NCBI GenBank assembly: GCA_023678885.1
Contig: CM042970.1
Coordinates: 2,086,355 to 2,150,354, forward strand
DNA length: 64,000 nt
Reading direction: 5' to 3'
Source of the DNA: Pogostemon cablin
Lineage: Eukaryota; Streptophyta; Magnoliopsida; Lamiales; Lamiaceae
The position numbers and the translations under genes are program-made. The notes under the pieces were generated by a model, which saw nothing but the letters and a program-made list of their open reading frames with translations, was not told where the DNA came from and did not search any database. This document shows positions 36,420-47,479 of the stretch, piece after piece (within the stretch, counting starts at the first letter, position 1; every line of letters starts with the position of its first letter).

Positions 36420-36561
36420 TATCGAGAGGGAGAGGAAATATAGCGATGATAGAATTGAGAAAGATGCAAAATATCTTATTTCCAATAAACATAAACAAAA
36501 TAAATAATTAAAAGATCATATAAATAAATTGTAAATATAGTCTGAAATTATGGTCATATCA

Positions 36562-38782
36562 TTATCAAAATCTCTAATTAATTATCATTCCACAATTAGT
36601 TATCAACTATTAAATGAGATGAGATGGTCTCACATAACTCATCTCACTATTATCGGTTATTATTTTTAGTACATGGTCTCACTATCTCACATAACTTATT
36701 TCACATAAATCTTTGCCTCATATTAAACTTTAGCGATGAAAATATAATTTTTGTAGTTATCATTTTTAGTCATTCACTTAGATGGTCTCACATAAATCTT
36801 TGACTCATCTCACATAAATCTTTGTCTCATACTAAATTTAGCTATGAAAATATAATTTTTGTTGCAAATAATAGCGATGAAATACTATAAATTTTAGTTG
36901 CTAAATATTAGCGACAAACTCAATATATTCATCACTAATATGGGCTACAAAATTATTTTTTTCATTGCTAATCATGTTAGCTACGCTCCTATAGCGTCGA
37001 AGCTTGGCGACAAACGTTTTTCATTACTAACAAACTTTAGCAACGAAAAATTAGCATTTGCGCTGAAATTTTTTATCGCTATTCCTCTGCTTTCTTGTAG
37101 ACGTTCTATCATTAAATAAACCTTTATTTATTTTATTCAATTTTCGGTCTTTAAAATTATGTAGGCTTATAAAGTCACTGTATTGGGAGTTTAAAATCAA
37201 AATTCGATCGAACATATTTTTCTTTAACATTTTATCACATAAAATTATAATAAATTAAATTTTAGTAAATCCAAAACTCAAATATAATTAATATGATATT
37301 TTTGAAAGAGTAATTTTAGAACAAAAATGTGACTAAAGGTTAGTGTATCATGTGGTATAGTGGAAAAAATATGATGTGGAAATTTCATCCATTACACATT
37401 AGGTTGAGAAGAGAAAATGTTGGTATAAAAAAGAATATCGGCAGAAAATCTTTGAAGGTATGTAAGGGTGATGGGTTGACATTGACACGTAATATGGGTA
37501 ATGGGCCTGGCCCAGAATAATTATGGAGAACGGCCCAAATATGTATGGGATAGTTCTGTCAATATTTACTTGATATTTTGTAAATTTAATTTTATTAAAC
37601 AATATATTATTAAAATTCACACGAGCACGCCCAGTTGGACAATAGGAGTGTGTCACAATCTTATCGACATTTCTCAAAGGAATAATATTTTAAAAATGAG
37701 CGGAGCTTTTGTGCCCGGGCACCGTGCCCTTGTAATTTTCATGCCCCTTTACAATTTAAACCCCAACAATACATAGGTTTAAATAAAATATAAAGGGGGA
37801 GAGTTGTATTCACATGGGGACACGGCGTGTCTCTAGGGATGCAGGAGCTTTTGCCTTTAAATATAATATATATTTTTTTTCTCATTTGTATTCTCATCTT
37901 TCGAAGTTTTGTTGTTAAAAAAAAGGGTAAGTTATGTGTGAGACGAATAAAAAGTGATAACATCATTAATAAAAAGGGAAAGACCACTTATAGATACACA
38001 CTTTTACCCTAAATTATTATGAGATACAATGAGTTCAAATAATTACTCTCACATACAAAATATTAAAGTAAAATATCAAATATAATTTTATAATCACACA
38101 CACTTTTAAACCACACACCCTTAACCCCTCACCCACCCACCCACTGTTGGACCACCGCAGGCCGGTCGCCGGGCCTCCGCAAAAAAAAAATTCTAAGCAA
38201 AATGTGCAAAAATAAAATTGTGCAAAAACAAATTGTGCAAACACATAGGGGTCTTTATGGTATTACAATCATAATTGTGTAATTATGAGTATTAGTTCTT
38301 TGAGTCATGTAGTTTATATCAATTATGCATTATTTTATGTATCTCACATTGAATGACCCAATAAAAAGTGATACTCAATCGATGAAAAGCTATAATGATG
38401 TATTGAATTAATTCATGAATAATTTATAATATAAATAAAAAGTAATAACATCATTAATAAAAAGTGATACTCAATCGATGAAAAGTTATAATGATGCATT
38501 GAATTATTTCATGAATAATTTATAGTATAATAAAAAATGATAATATTTTATAGTAAAAGTGATAACATTTTTATAACAAAAGTAATAATGATGTTATATA
38601 CAAGTCTTTGCCCAAAAAATGTCTTCCAAATTATACGGTATTTCTATACTATAGAAAGATAAACTATTACTTTTATTAATAAAAAATATTTAAAAATGAG
38701 GTTTGAAAATTGTGTTGGAACTGAGAAAGTACTTGTTAAATTCTTCTACCCTAATTTATCGATTACTGACATTAGTAAAGAG
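36562..38782. other. Repeat-rich intergenic DNA, several small MITEs
   Basis: Bases 36610-36840 hold GTCTCACATAA repeats of the GTCTCAC family in tandem. Bases 36845-37110 hold many direct and inverted AGCGAC/AGCGATGAAA words, like the subterminal repeats of a DNA transposon. Bases 37705-37860 carry GCCCGGGCACCGTGCCC palindromic ends. Bases 37930-38610 contain two or three overlapping AAAAAGTGATA copies (TGATACTCAATCGATGAAAAG occurs twice, at about 38360 and 38465). No gene. Confidence 0.45.
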
Positions 38783-39229
38783 TGCAGGAAATAAATCCAT
38801 GAGACCTTAGCCCTATTATGATAAATTGAGATCAAACTGTAATACGGAAGCGTACCTTAATCCAGAGTTAGGTGGAACATGATCGATAGGTATTATAACC
38901 TTCCTCAACTAAGCCTCCTTATTCTTTATGGGGACCGTAGTAATTCCTCTCGATGAAGAAAAGGGAAGACTATGTGCGGCTTATCATATTGGGGACCATA
39001 ACCTGTGAGTCTTTATGTACTATACAACTGGGTCACTCATAATCACCTAATCATGTAGTATTGGGTATCTACTCAATTGGCCCATATTAAATATTATTAT
39101 AGCCCATGAACTTTTAACCTGAATTGGATCACTTAATTAAGTCCATAAAATAATTGAATAGCTAATACAATTGCATAATAATATATTGCCCACAATTAAA
39201 TTACATTGGAAATTATAAATTTCCTTACA
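38783..39229 (-). repeat. 3' LTR of the copia element
   Basis: Bounded by TGCAGGAAATAA and TTTCCTTACA, aligned end to end with the LTR at 43605-44052. The outer edge carries the AAGAG duplication. Confidence 0.92.
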
Positions 39230-42200
39230 ATCTCCCACTTGGGCTATATATTTTCCTAAAGCAATTTATATTAAGAGTCCTTAGTTGCGCAACTTTATGC
39301 TATTCCTCTTCAGACTATACTTAACAATCTGGTCCATCTCATATACTAATATGGAACTACCACGGCTTTCACCACATTATAAATCGTGGTTAAACCCCGA
39401 CAATCACCATATCAGTACACTCAATAACATAGATCAAATATGATGAGTAGCATGAAAATTACATACAATGTGATCAAAACATGTCTATTTCCAACTGGTC
39501 CAACTTTAATCTTTAGTGAGATCAATCCATAATGTAAAATATTACAAAATAGAAAAATTAACTTTAGTGAATTCACAATGAATTCAAAACCATCAACTTT
39601 ATTCTGCAGAAAACTGAATTATCTAAAACAAAGTGTCTTAAAAACTTTAAAGAGCAATAAATATAGACTCTCACTAAACAAATATATTCTAAAACCATAT
39701 AATATTCACATGAGTAGCTAGCTCAAATACAGGGCATTGAATACATAAGTGGTGAATCCTCATTTGGAGTCTATCACAATATGCTCTACTAAAATTTTAT
39801 CTACACAAAACACTTTCTTTAACAATCAAAAATTCTATGTCAATATGCTTGACTTATAGTACTCTTGTTGTTAATACTTTACTGCAAACTAACTGTCACA
39901 ATAAACTTTATGTGACTAAACTTCGCAACCTTTATTTCATGTTTGGATGCCCCTTAGTGTGTTACTATTTCCGTTGTCATGGTTAATGAGTTACAAGTAT
40001 TTGCTTGGCACTTCATCATAATATAACTCTCCCGACCAACAGAAAATATAGCCTAAAGTGAATCTTATACTGTATTAGCATCCAACAAACTCAGAATCAG
40101 AATTCCTTATGATCTCTAACAAATCTGATCCCTGATGTGCAAGCATGTTATCATTAGTTCTCTATAAATACTTTATAAAGATTCATACTATAGTTACTTG
40201 AATGTCTACTTAATATACCAACAACATAAGCCAAATTAGGTCTTGTAGAGACCTCATCATACAACAACTTCCAATAGCCAAAACATATAGAATATTTCTA
40301 CATTTCTTAAATTTTTAATTTAACTTTAGGGCACCTTATTAAGACTTCACTTGTCTCCTTTAATTTAACTTAAACATTCTCCCACTGAATCACATAAACA
40401 TCTACACTTGTCTCAAAACCAAAAGAGACAATTACTGTATGATGATACTTGTGATTCCTATATGTGAAAGCTTGCTTGAATTGATAGATGAATTTACTTT
40501 CAGTTCTTAAATCGTTGAGATCCTTTAATCAACGTTACCCTTAATAAACATTATCTTTACATCCATTTAATATAATTCAAGATCAAATTGTGCAACTAAT
40601 GCCACGATTATCTTAAAAGAACCATTCTAAGTAACCGGATAGAAAGTTTCTTAAAACAATGTCTTCCTTCCCTTTTGAGTATAATCCTTTACCAAGATGC
40701 AAACCTAATCATCTTGTATTGATTCAAACTCATAACTTATAGCATTAACCACTATCGAGTATTTGGATCTTGAATGGCTTGATGAACATTGTTTGAATGT
40801 TCTACCATTACTTCTATAGTGTCCTCTTTATTTAGGAGAAGATCTATTAAATCATTCGAAATGTCTTTCTCCCAACTCTAGTGGTTTCCTTAGTGACATT
40901 AATTCTTGAGTTTGTTGAATTTGTTATTCCTCATATATTATTGACATTGTCATATCGTTATTCTGGATTTGCACAATTCTTAAAAGCATAAGTGGGGATC
41001 GAATCGACTCCCCCTTAAAGACAATGTCTCTAATATTATTCTCCCCCCAGATCAACATCCTCAAAGAATACCATATTACACGTCTCAAATATCATCCGAT
41101 TAATTGAATTATAAACTTTTATCTTTATTCATAACCAATAAAGTAGCTTGTATTTATTTGAGTCCAATTTTCTTTAGTAGATCTCAATGATCTAGCCTTA
41201 GTTAGACATCACCATATGTGAAACTCAAATAGTTCTCACTACTACTTTGGTTGGAACTTTATTGAGACCATAAGTTGTAATCTTTAGTATTTCTCCAATT
41301 AGTAATCATATGTTGTGGAGTACTATTTTTGTCTTTTAACTACACCACAACACCATTCATGCTAAGTAATCTTAATTTGGTGTATTATAAAATAATTCCA
41401 CAAACCTTTAGGAGTAAACAAAAGCTTGTACTTTAGTTGTCTTTAGCAGCTTTCTTAATGAGTTTTCTTGTATTGTCATTATACTTTATTGAGACCAAAT
41501 TTTTTTTGAAGCCTACTGGTCTCATCTTTATTATTGAAGTTCTCATCATGTATAATTTTGTTGCTGATATATGTTAAACTTAATTAGCAGACTTCTTAAT
41601 TGTACAGAGAATTGTTGCAAATAATTTATCATGCTCGCATTAAACTTTATAATATTTTAAAATTTAAATAAATTAGAATCATCTTGAAGATTCGAGCACA
41701 ACATTAGCATCAAGTCTTTGGACAACAATACTAATTTAAATGATGTTCTCACGCAGTGGTCAAATACTGACAATAAAACTGTCAAGCAATAGTCTTCCTT
41801 TGGGCCGACTTATTACTCACATGTTAAACAAATAATTATCATGTATTTACCACCACAGGTGCTTGTGTATTTTGGGCCAAATATTAATCTACCTTTGGGC
41901 CGATCAATACCCGCATGAAGATACACTTACACAACATTATTAATTGGGGACCCATCACAAGACACCTTGTGCAACATTAACCTCGTCTATGGACAAAAAT
42001 TAACTGCAGGGGTAATCTTGGTGTAATAATCAAATATTGATAATAAGTTCTGTCAAACAAAAGTCTATCTATGGACTGACAAATGTTCACATGAACAATT
42101 TAAATAATTATCACATACTTATTATTACATGTGTGTTATTATTCTGTCAAACTGTGTCTACCTATGGGCCGAACACAGAACACATAAATAATTCCGCACT

Positions 42201-43604
42201 CATCTATGTAATTTCAATAAAGTCTTTCTCTACACACAGAGGATGCTATGGCAACATGATGTTTTGATTGACTAGATTGAAAATTACTAGACCAATTAAA
42301 TAAATATTTAAAAAAATATTACGTTTAATTGAACGATATTAAAAAATATCTCCCCAATTTTACTTTAATTAAATTCCATAAACTAAATTGGAATATTAGA
42401 TAATTCACGTATTTAAAAAAAAAATGTGAAAGATTTATATCAAATTAAGAACAAACTAAATTAGGTAAGTATCATTTATAAATAACTCTTATTTGTCCAT
42501 AAAATCGTTAATGAATAATCAATCAAACGTGGCTAGAACATGCGCATTGATTGTAAAATCACACTTTATTATGCATATATATTTCGAAACAAAAGTATAT
42601 ATATTACCAAGTTAACGCCACATACATTCAGATCAATAATTAAATTACCATAATTACTGCCATGTGATTAAATCTTACCAATAAAAATTGAAAGGGCATT
42701 AGAACTCAGTACCCCATTCCACAATTCAAGTCAATACCAGAACTTAATCTCTGAACCAATTCAAAAGAATAAATATGCTAATGTAACACAATGGCAGTAT
42801 ACGGTTCAATTTACTCCTGAATCATGATCACCCATATATATAAAATTATGATGGCATGAATATATGTGAATTTTCCAAATCCTCAAAAATTAAATCATTA
42901 AAAATATTCAAAATTTTAATGATTATATGCCATCTTAATTAGATCTAAATATATAATTCTCATTATGTCAATTTAGGGAATTGATTATTTAAACTGATTT
43001 AATATACCATAATTTAAATCAACAAATTAATAACCCAATAACTCATGACATTGCTGGACAAAAGATCAATTAGATGAATTGGTTTCAATTACATACGTAA
43101 TCAAATTGGTGGAATTAAACACAAGTAAATTGAATGATTCCACCTCAACAACTTTAATCTCAAATATGAAAATTGCACTGCACCTTCACCAAAATTACAG
43201 AACATTCTATTTTCATGACAAAAAATCAATTGTCCTTTAACACTTATATGTAATTATAAAAATTGATTTAATAGCCACAAATTATTTAAATCAATAATCC
43301 ACCGAATCACAAAGTCTATAATTACTTTGAATTTTAAAGGCAATGTCCACAAATTTTAACACAGTTTCCATTCATAATTTTAATTCTCCAATGATGTTTC
43401 CATACAACATTTGAATGAAAATACATAAACCATTCCAGTTACCATCCTCGAATGTGTATTCAATTTAATTAATAAATATACATACAAAAGTTGGATCACA
43501 AACAATCAAGATTAACCATAATGAAACTTAATCAAAATCTTAACTTTCAAACATCGATTTTACCAATCTCAGAGAATCATTTATAGAGTGGCTCTAATAC
43601 CACT
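39230..43604 (-). pseudogene. Copia polyprotein region, degenerate
   Basis: The interior shows only scraps of gag-pol on the minus strand. The clearest is KHIDIEFLIVKES (39813-39850), the RNase H motif (usual form KHIDIRYHFIRE). Stops and frameshifts are everywhere and no open frame exceeds about 80 codons. Bases 41780-42240, the 5' leader, contain CTTTGGGCCGA/CTATGGGCCGA repeats. Intact relatives encode gag, protease, integrase, reverse transcriptase and RNase H. Confidence 0.7.
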
Positions 43605-44052
43605 TGTAGGAAATAAATCCATGAGATCTTAGCCCTATTATGATAAAATGAGATCAAACTGTAATATGAAAGCGTACCTTAATCCAGAGTTAGGCGGAAC
43701 ATGATCGATATATATTGTGACCTTCCTCAACTAAGTCTCCTTATTTTTTATGGGGACCGTAGTAATCCCTCCCGATTGGGGAGAATGGAAGATCATGTAC
43801 GGCTTAGTATATTGGGGATCATAACTTGTGAGTCTTTATATATTATACAACTGGGTCACCCATAATCACCAAATCATGTAGTATTGAGTATCTACTCAAT
43901 TGACTCATATCAAATATTATTATAGCCCATGGACTTTTAACCTGAATTGGATCACTTAATTAAGTTTATAAAATAATTGAATAGTTAATACAATTGCATA
44001 ATAATATATTGAGCACAATTAAATTATATTAGAAATTATAAATTTCCTTACA
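43605..44052 (-). repeat. 5' LTR of the copia element
   Basis: Bounded by TGTAGGAAATAA and TTTCCTTACA, followed on the plus strand by the AAGAG duplication. The primer-binding site lies two bases inside. Confidence 0.92.
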
Positions 44053-44697
44053 AAGAGAACAACGAAGGATTCCTCGTTGGGCAAATACTTTTATGCATAC
44101 TCTATTATGATAAGATGATATATACTAGCTAAGTCCGTTGGTTTTCTCTCGTTATCAAGAATCCACGTAACGCTTTTCTGATGGAAGCTTGATTCCATTC
44201 TAGGGGAATATTTTCGTAGCTATTCATATAAATTTCTTTATGACGTGCTAGGAGAAGCGATGGCTTAGTATTTCCATTGGAGAAAAGTAATAATCCATTT
44301 TTCAAAATAGTAAATTTTTACATATTAAAAGTAATTTTTAAAAAATATGTTAAGTGGTGAACAACTTCCTCAAAATTTTTACGTATTGAGTATATATAAT
44401 TTTAGTTGAAATGCATTTGAATAACATCATTCTTATTGGGTATGTATTCATTATTATCATAGCCGAACTTTCTGTGTAATTTAATTATCAATCTCATATA
44501 TTATATTGTTGTATTTTAGTTATTAATAAGACTAAAATACCTTAATTCTAAATTGTTGTTAACAGTTAAACTTCATTCATTATCTCAATTCAATTTTAAT
44601 TTTAGGGAGCTTCTAATCAAATTCATGGATGAGGTAGCCATCATCCACATGTGTTTAACAGGCAACACAGCAGCATCAGTGAAATTAAATGGAATGA
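44053..44697. other. Intergenic DNA between two retroelements
   Basis: I see no gene or further element. The 63-codon frame at 44553-44744 runs into the next LTR and has no domain. Confidence 0.4.
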
Positions 44698-46441
44698 TGA
44701 TACGCCCTAAATTTATAGGGTATCGAAAAGCGATATTCGAGTGAACGCAAACTCCTTAATTAAACAGTGAAAAGGAAGATGGAAGAGGGAGAAAGAGAGA
44801 GATCGAGATTTGAGAGAGATTGAAGAACTGAGAGATTGAGAGAGAGGGGAGAGAAAGAGAAAATAGAGCTGTTATAGAATAAAAGAGATACAGAGAATAT
44901 TTGATTTCTTATGTATTCAAAATATATCCCTAATCACATATTTAAATAACTCCAACATGAATAAAATAGGTAAGAAGATCAAATTAAATAATTAAAGATG
45001 TGGACGTATCATTCCCTCCGGCTTGAGAAGCCATCTTGTCCTCAAGGTGGATCATATGTGAACTGATGTAGAACAGAACCTGGTGTTGCCAATTCTTGCG
45101 TATCATCATGGTCGCCATCATCATTCCCTTCTTTGATTTTGTTGGACCCCATAAGCAGTAAGAATCGGTTTTACAATGATGATTCACCGACCACTTCTGA
45201 TCACAATTATAGCAAAGACCTTTTTCACGTTTCACCTTAATCTCTTCAGCCGACAAATGTCGTATGGGTAGATTAGAATTTCCTTTTGGTTGGGGTATTG
45301 TTGCCATAGTTTCAGATTTCGGCTTGGAGAGTTGGTTTCCAATATTGACATTTAACCCTTTTTGAGAAGTGAATCGTGACTCAGAGTGGAAGTCATCGGT
45401 CCGGGCTTCGAATACCAAGAGCAAACATTTCCATCAAAGATGTCGGTCAAGCAATAAGCATCTCACGCTGAATTACCGATTCCAACCTAGCCACGAACAT
45501 TGAGATTAGGAACATTGAGATTAGAAGAGGTTCAGAAATACCTGACACATTTATTAATCTCTCAAACTCAGACTAATAGTCTGCTACCGTATCCCTTTGA
45601 GTTAACTTTGACAACTTTCCTTGATAATCTTCAAACTATGACGGGCCAAATCGAAGTTTCACTTTTTCAAGAAAATCTAGTCAACCTGTAAAAAGATTAT
45701 TAGTTTTCATGTATTGGTACTAGTCAGAGGGTTTTCCTTCCAACGTAAAAGTCGCAATGTGCAGACGTTGATCTTCTGGGGTTTCATGAAAATTAAAATA
45801 TTTCTGTATGCGAAATACCCACCAATGTGGATCAATTCCATCAAATTTTGGTAGATCCAATTTCATGGTATTAAACTTGGGGACTTCTCCAACCGTTTCC
45901 CCATGGGCCATATTAAGCGGCTTAATAGGCAATGGTCCCAAAACCCTAGACGAACTTGAGGCTCCCTGGTTTTGCATGGTTCGAATGGTGGACTTGATCT
46001 CTTCCATCATATTGTAAAACTGTTTTTGCGCTTGGTTTTGGATGATGATTTGCCTGTCAAATTGCTCTTGCAGTTGCTGGAAAACTATTTCTCACGGCTG
46101 CTTTTCTGATTGATCGTCCATGTTGAGATCTAACAACGAGAGCACAAATGATACGCCCTAAATTTATAGGATATCGAAAAATGATTTTCGAGTGAACGCT
46201 AACTCCTTGATGAAACAGTGAAGAGGAAGATGAAAGAGGGTGAAAGAGAGAGATCGAGATTTGAGAGAAAGAAAGAGGAACCGAGAGATTGAGAGAGAGG
46301 GGAGAGAAAGAGAAAATAGAGCGGTGATAGAATAAAAGAGATATAGGGAATATTTGATTTCCAATGTATTCAAAATATATCCATAATCACATATTTAAAT
46401 AACTCCAACATGAATAAAATAGGTAAGATGATCAAATTAAA
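44698..46441 (-). mobile_element. Gag-only LTR element (TR-GAG type), copy 2
   Basis: The 3' LTR is 44698-45011 (314 bp), starting TGATACGCCC and ending GACGTATCA: an inverted TGATACG/CGTATCA pair. The 5' LTR starts at 46149 but is cut off at about 46441, after ATCAAATTAAA. Inside the 3' LTR is the purine tract GCCGGAGGGAA. TTTGTGCTCTCGTTGTTAG beside the 5' LTR is the counterpart of copy 1's candidate primer-binding site. The interior is gag-like only, colinear with copy 1 and about as long, so both descend from an element already lacking pol. Confidence 0.8.
44984..46010 (-). pseudogene. Retrotransposon gag of copy 2, broken
   Basis: Homologous to the gag of copy 1. The frame at 45720-46010 carries MKLDLPKFDGIDPHWWVFR and ends early within EGKPSD. 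The zinc knuckle CYNCDQKWSVNHHC lies in the frame at 44984-45424. At the Trp after LFTG this copy has TGA where copy 1 has TAG, so the two were inactivated separately at that codon. Confidence 0.75.
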
Positions 46442-47479
46442 ATATGCTGGTTGTGTATATAACAGCATATAAAAAAACAGAGTTTGCTTCATGCAATCAC
46501 ATTTTAAGCTACAAAAATTTTCATCTTTTTCCAAGCACATTTTAATTTCAAGTTCTTACAAAAACAACCATTTACTGGGTTGCTCAGATAAAGAAGAAAA
46601 GAGGGTGTTCTCCAATATTTGGCTACGTTAAAGCACTCGTCTGAGAATTATAAGTCACTGAGTCGAACCATAACTTCACCGGAGTGAGCCCAAGCTAGAG
46701 AGTAAAAAATAGGCATGTAGCGGTATATTGCCGGAGAGCTAAAATCACAAGAACTCAAAAGAAAATAAGAGAAATGGGTGACAACATATTATCAAAAATT
46801 ATGGGTGTAAAATTTAGAATAGAGTGAAAGGAATTGGATATCAATAGACAGAATTATTTGGACATCATATTCATTGGAAACAGTTCAGTTGGGAGACCCA
46901 AAAGGGAGCCGAGGAAGGTATTGAAAGGGTAGAATGGGTGAAAGTTAGATTATGTAAATAAAATGATATAGTTATCATAAATGGAGTATATGCAGTAAAT
47001 TTTTTAACTTTTTATATTAATGATTGTGGTTTAGTTTGAAAATAGAGTATGTTTTACAATGATAGGGCTGCGATTAATGGGCCCTTTATAGTAATAATAT
47101 ACATATCGATTTGCAACCACTTAAATGAACTCTAAACATAATAGCTAAGTAATGTTCTATTATCTTTTGATATTACATCTATTACAGTTAGATTAGCAAT
47201 AGGTGCACTAGGAAAATCTCAATTCTCCACTTAAAATTGATATTTTCCTTTTATTGGTATAAATAAATTTTGTCTCTCCGTCATTCATTCAACAGTTGAT
47301 CCAAACCGCTTAAACATATCTATTGAAAGTATATTTTTTGGCATTACATTTCGCTTAAAGATGTGACAGAGAGCAGTGAATTTCAACTCTCATTCATGAA
47401 TCGAAAAATATAACTTTCCAATAAATAATAGTAAGATACATGTATGGTTAAAAATGAATTGCTATGCTTCTTTTTTTTT
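46442..47479. other. Intergenic region downstream of the methyltransferase gene
   Basis: No gene is seen. The stretch adjoining 47479 should contain the 3' UTR of the methyltransferase. Confidence 0.4.

Larger units (their letters stand above)
34603..36561 (-). mobile_element. Gag-only LTR element (TR-GAG type), copy 1
   Basis: On the minus strand the 5' LTR is 36561-36058 (285 bp without its plastid insert), ending GACGTATCA. The 3' LTR lies at about 34925-34603, its outer end eroded. The LTRs share CGAAAAGCGA, GAACGCAAACTCCGTAAC and GA-rich runs. Just inside the 5' LTR is TTAGTGCTCTCGTTGAGAG, a candidate primer-binding site. The interior codes only for a decayed gag; no protease, RT, RNase H or integrase is present. 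This is the layout called TR-GAG, which depends on another element's enzymes. Confidence 0.8.
38783..44052 (-). mobile_element. Full-length Ty1/copia retrotransposon, decayed
   Basis: Two LTRs of 447 and 448 bp (38783-39229, 43605-44052) start TG(C/T)AGGAAATAAATCC and end TTTCCTTACA on the plus strand. The 5-bp duplication AAGAG flanks the element (38778-38782, 44053-44057). On the minus strand the primer-binding site TGGTATTAGAGCC (43602-43590) follows the 5' LTR after two bases. The polypurine tract CAAGTGGGAGATTG lies against the 3' LTR (39244-39230). These are copia hallmarks. The 4.4-kb interior has no long ORF. The LTRs differ visibly, at roughly one base in twelve in the first 120, so the insertion is old. 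Confidence 0.92.
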
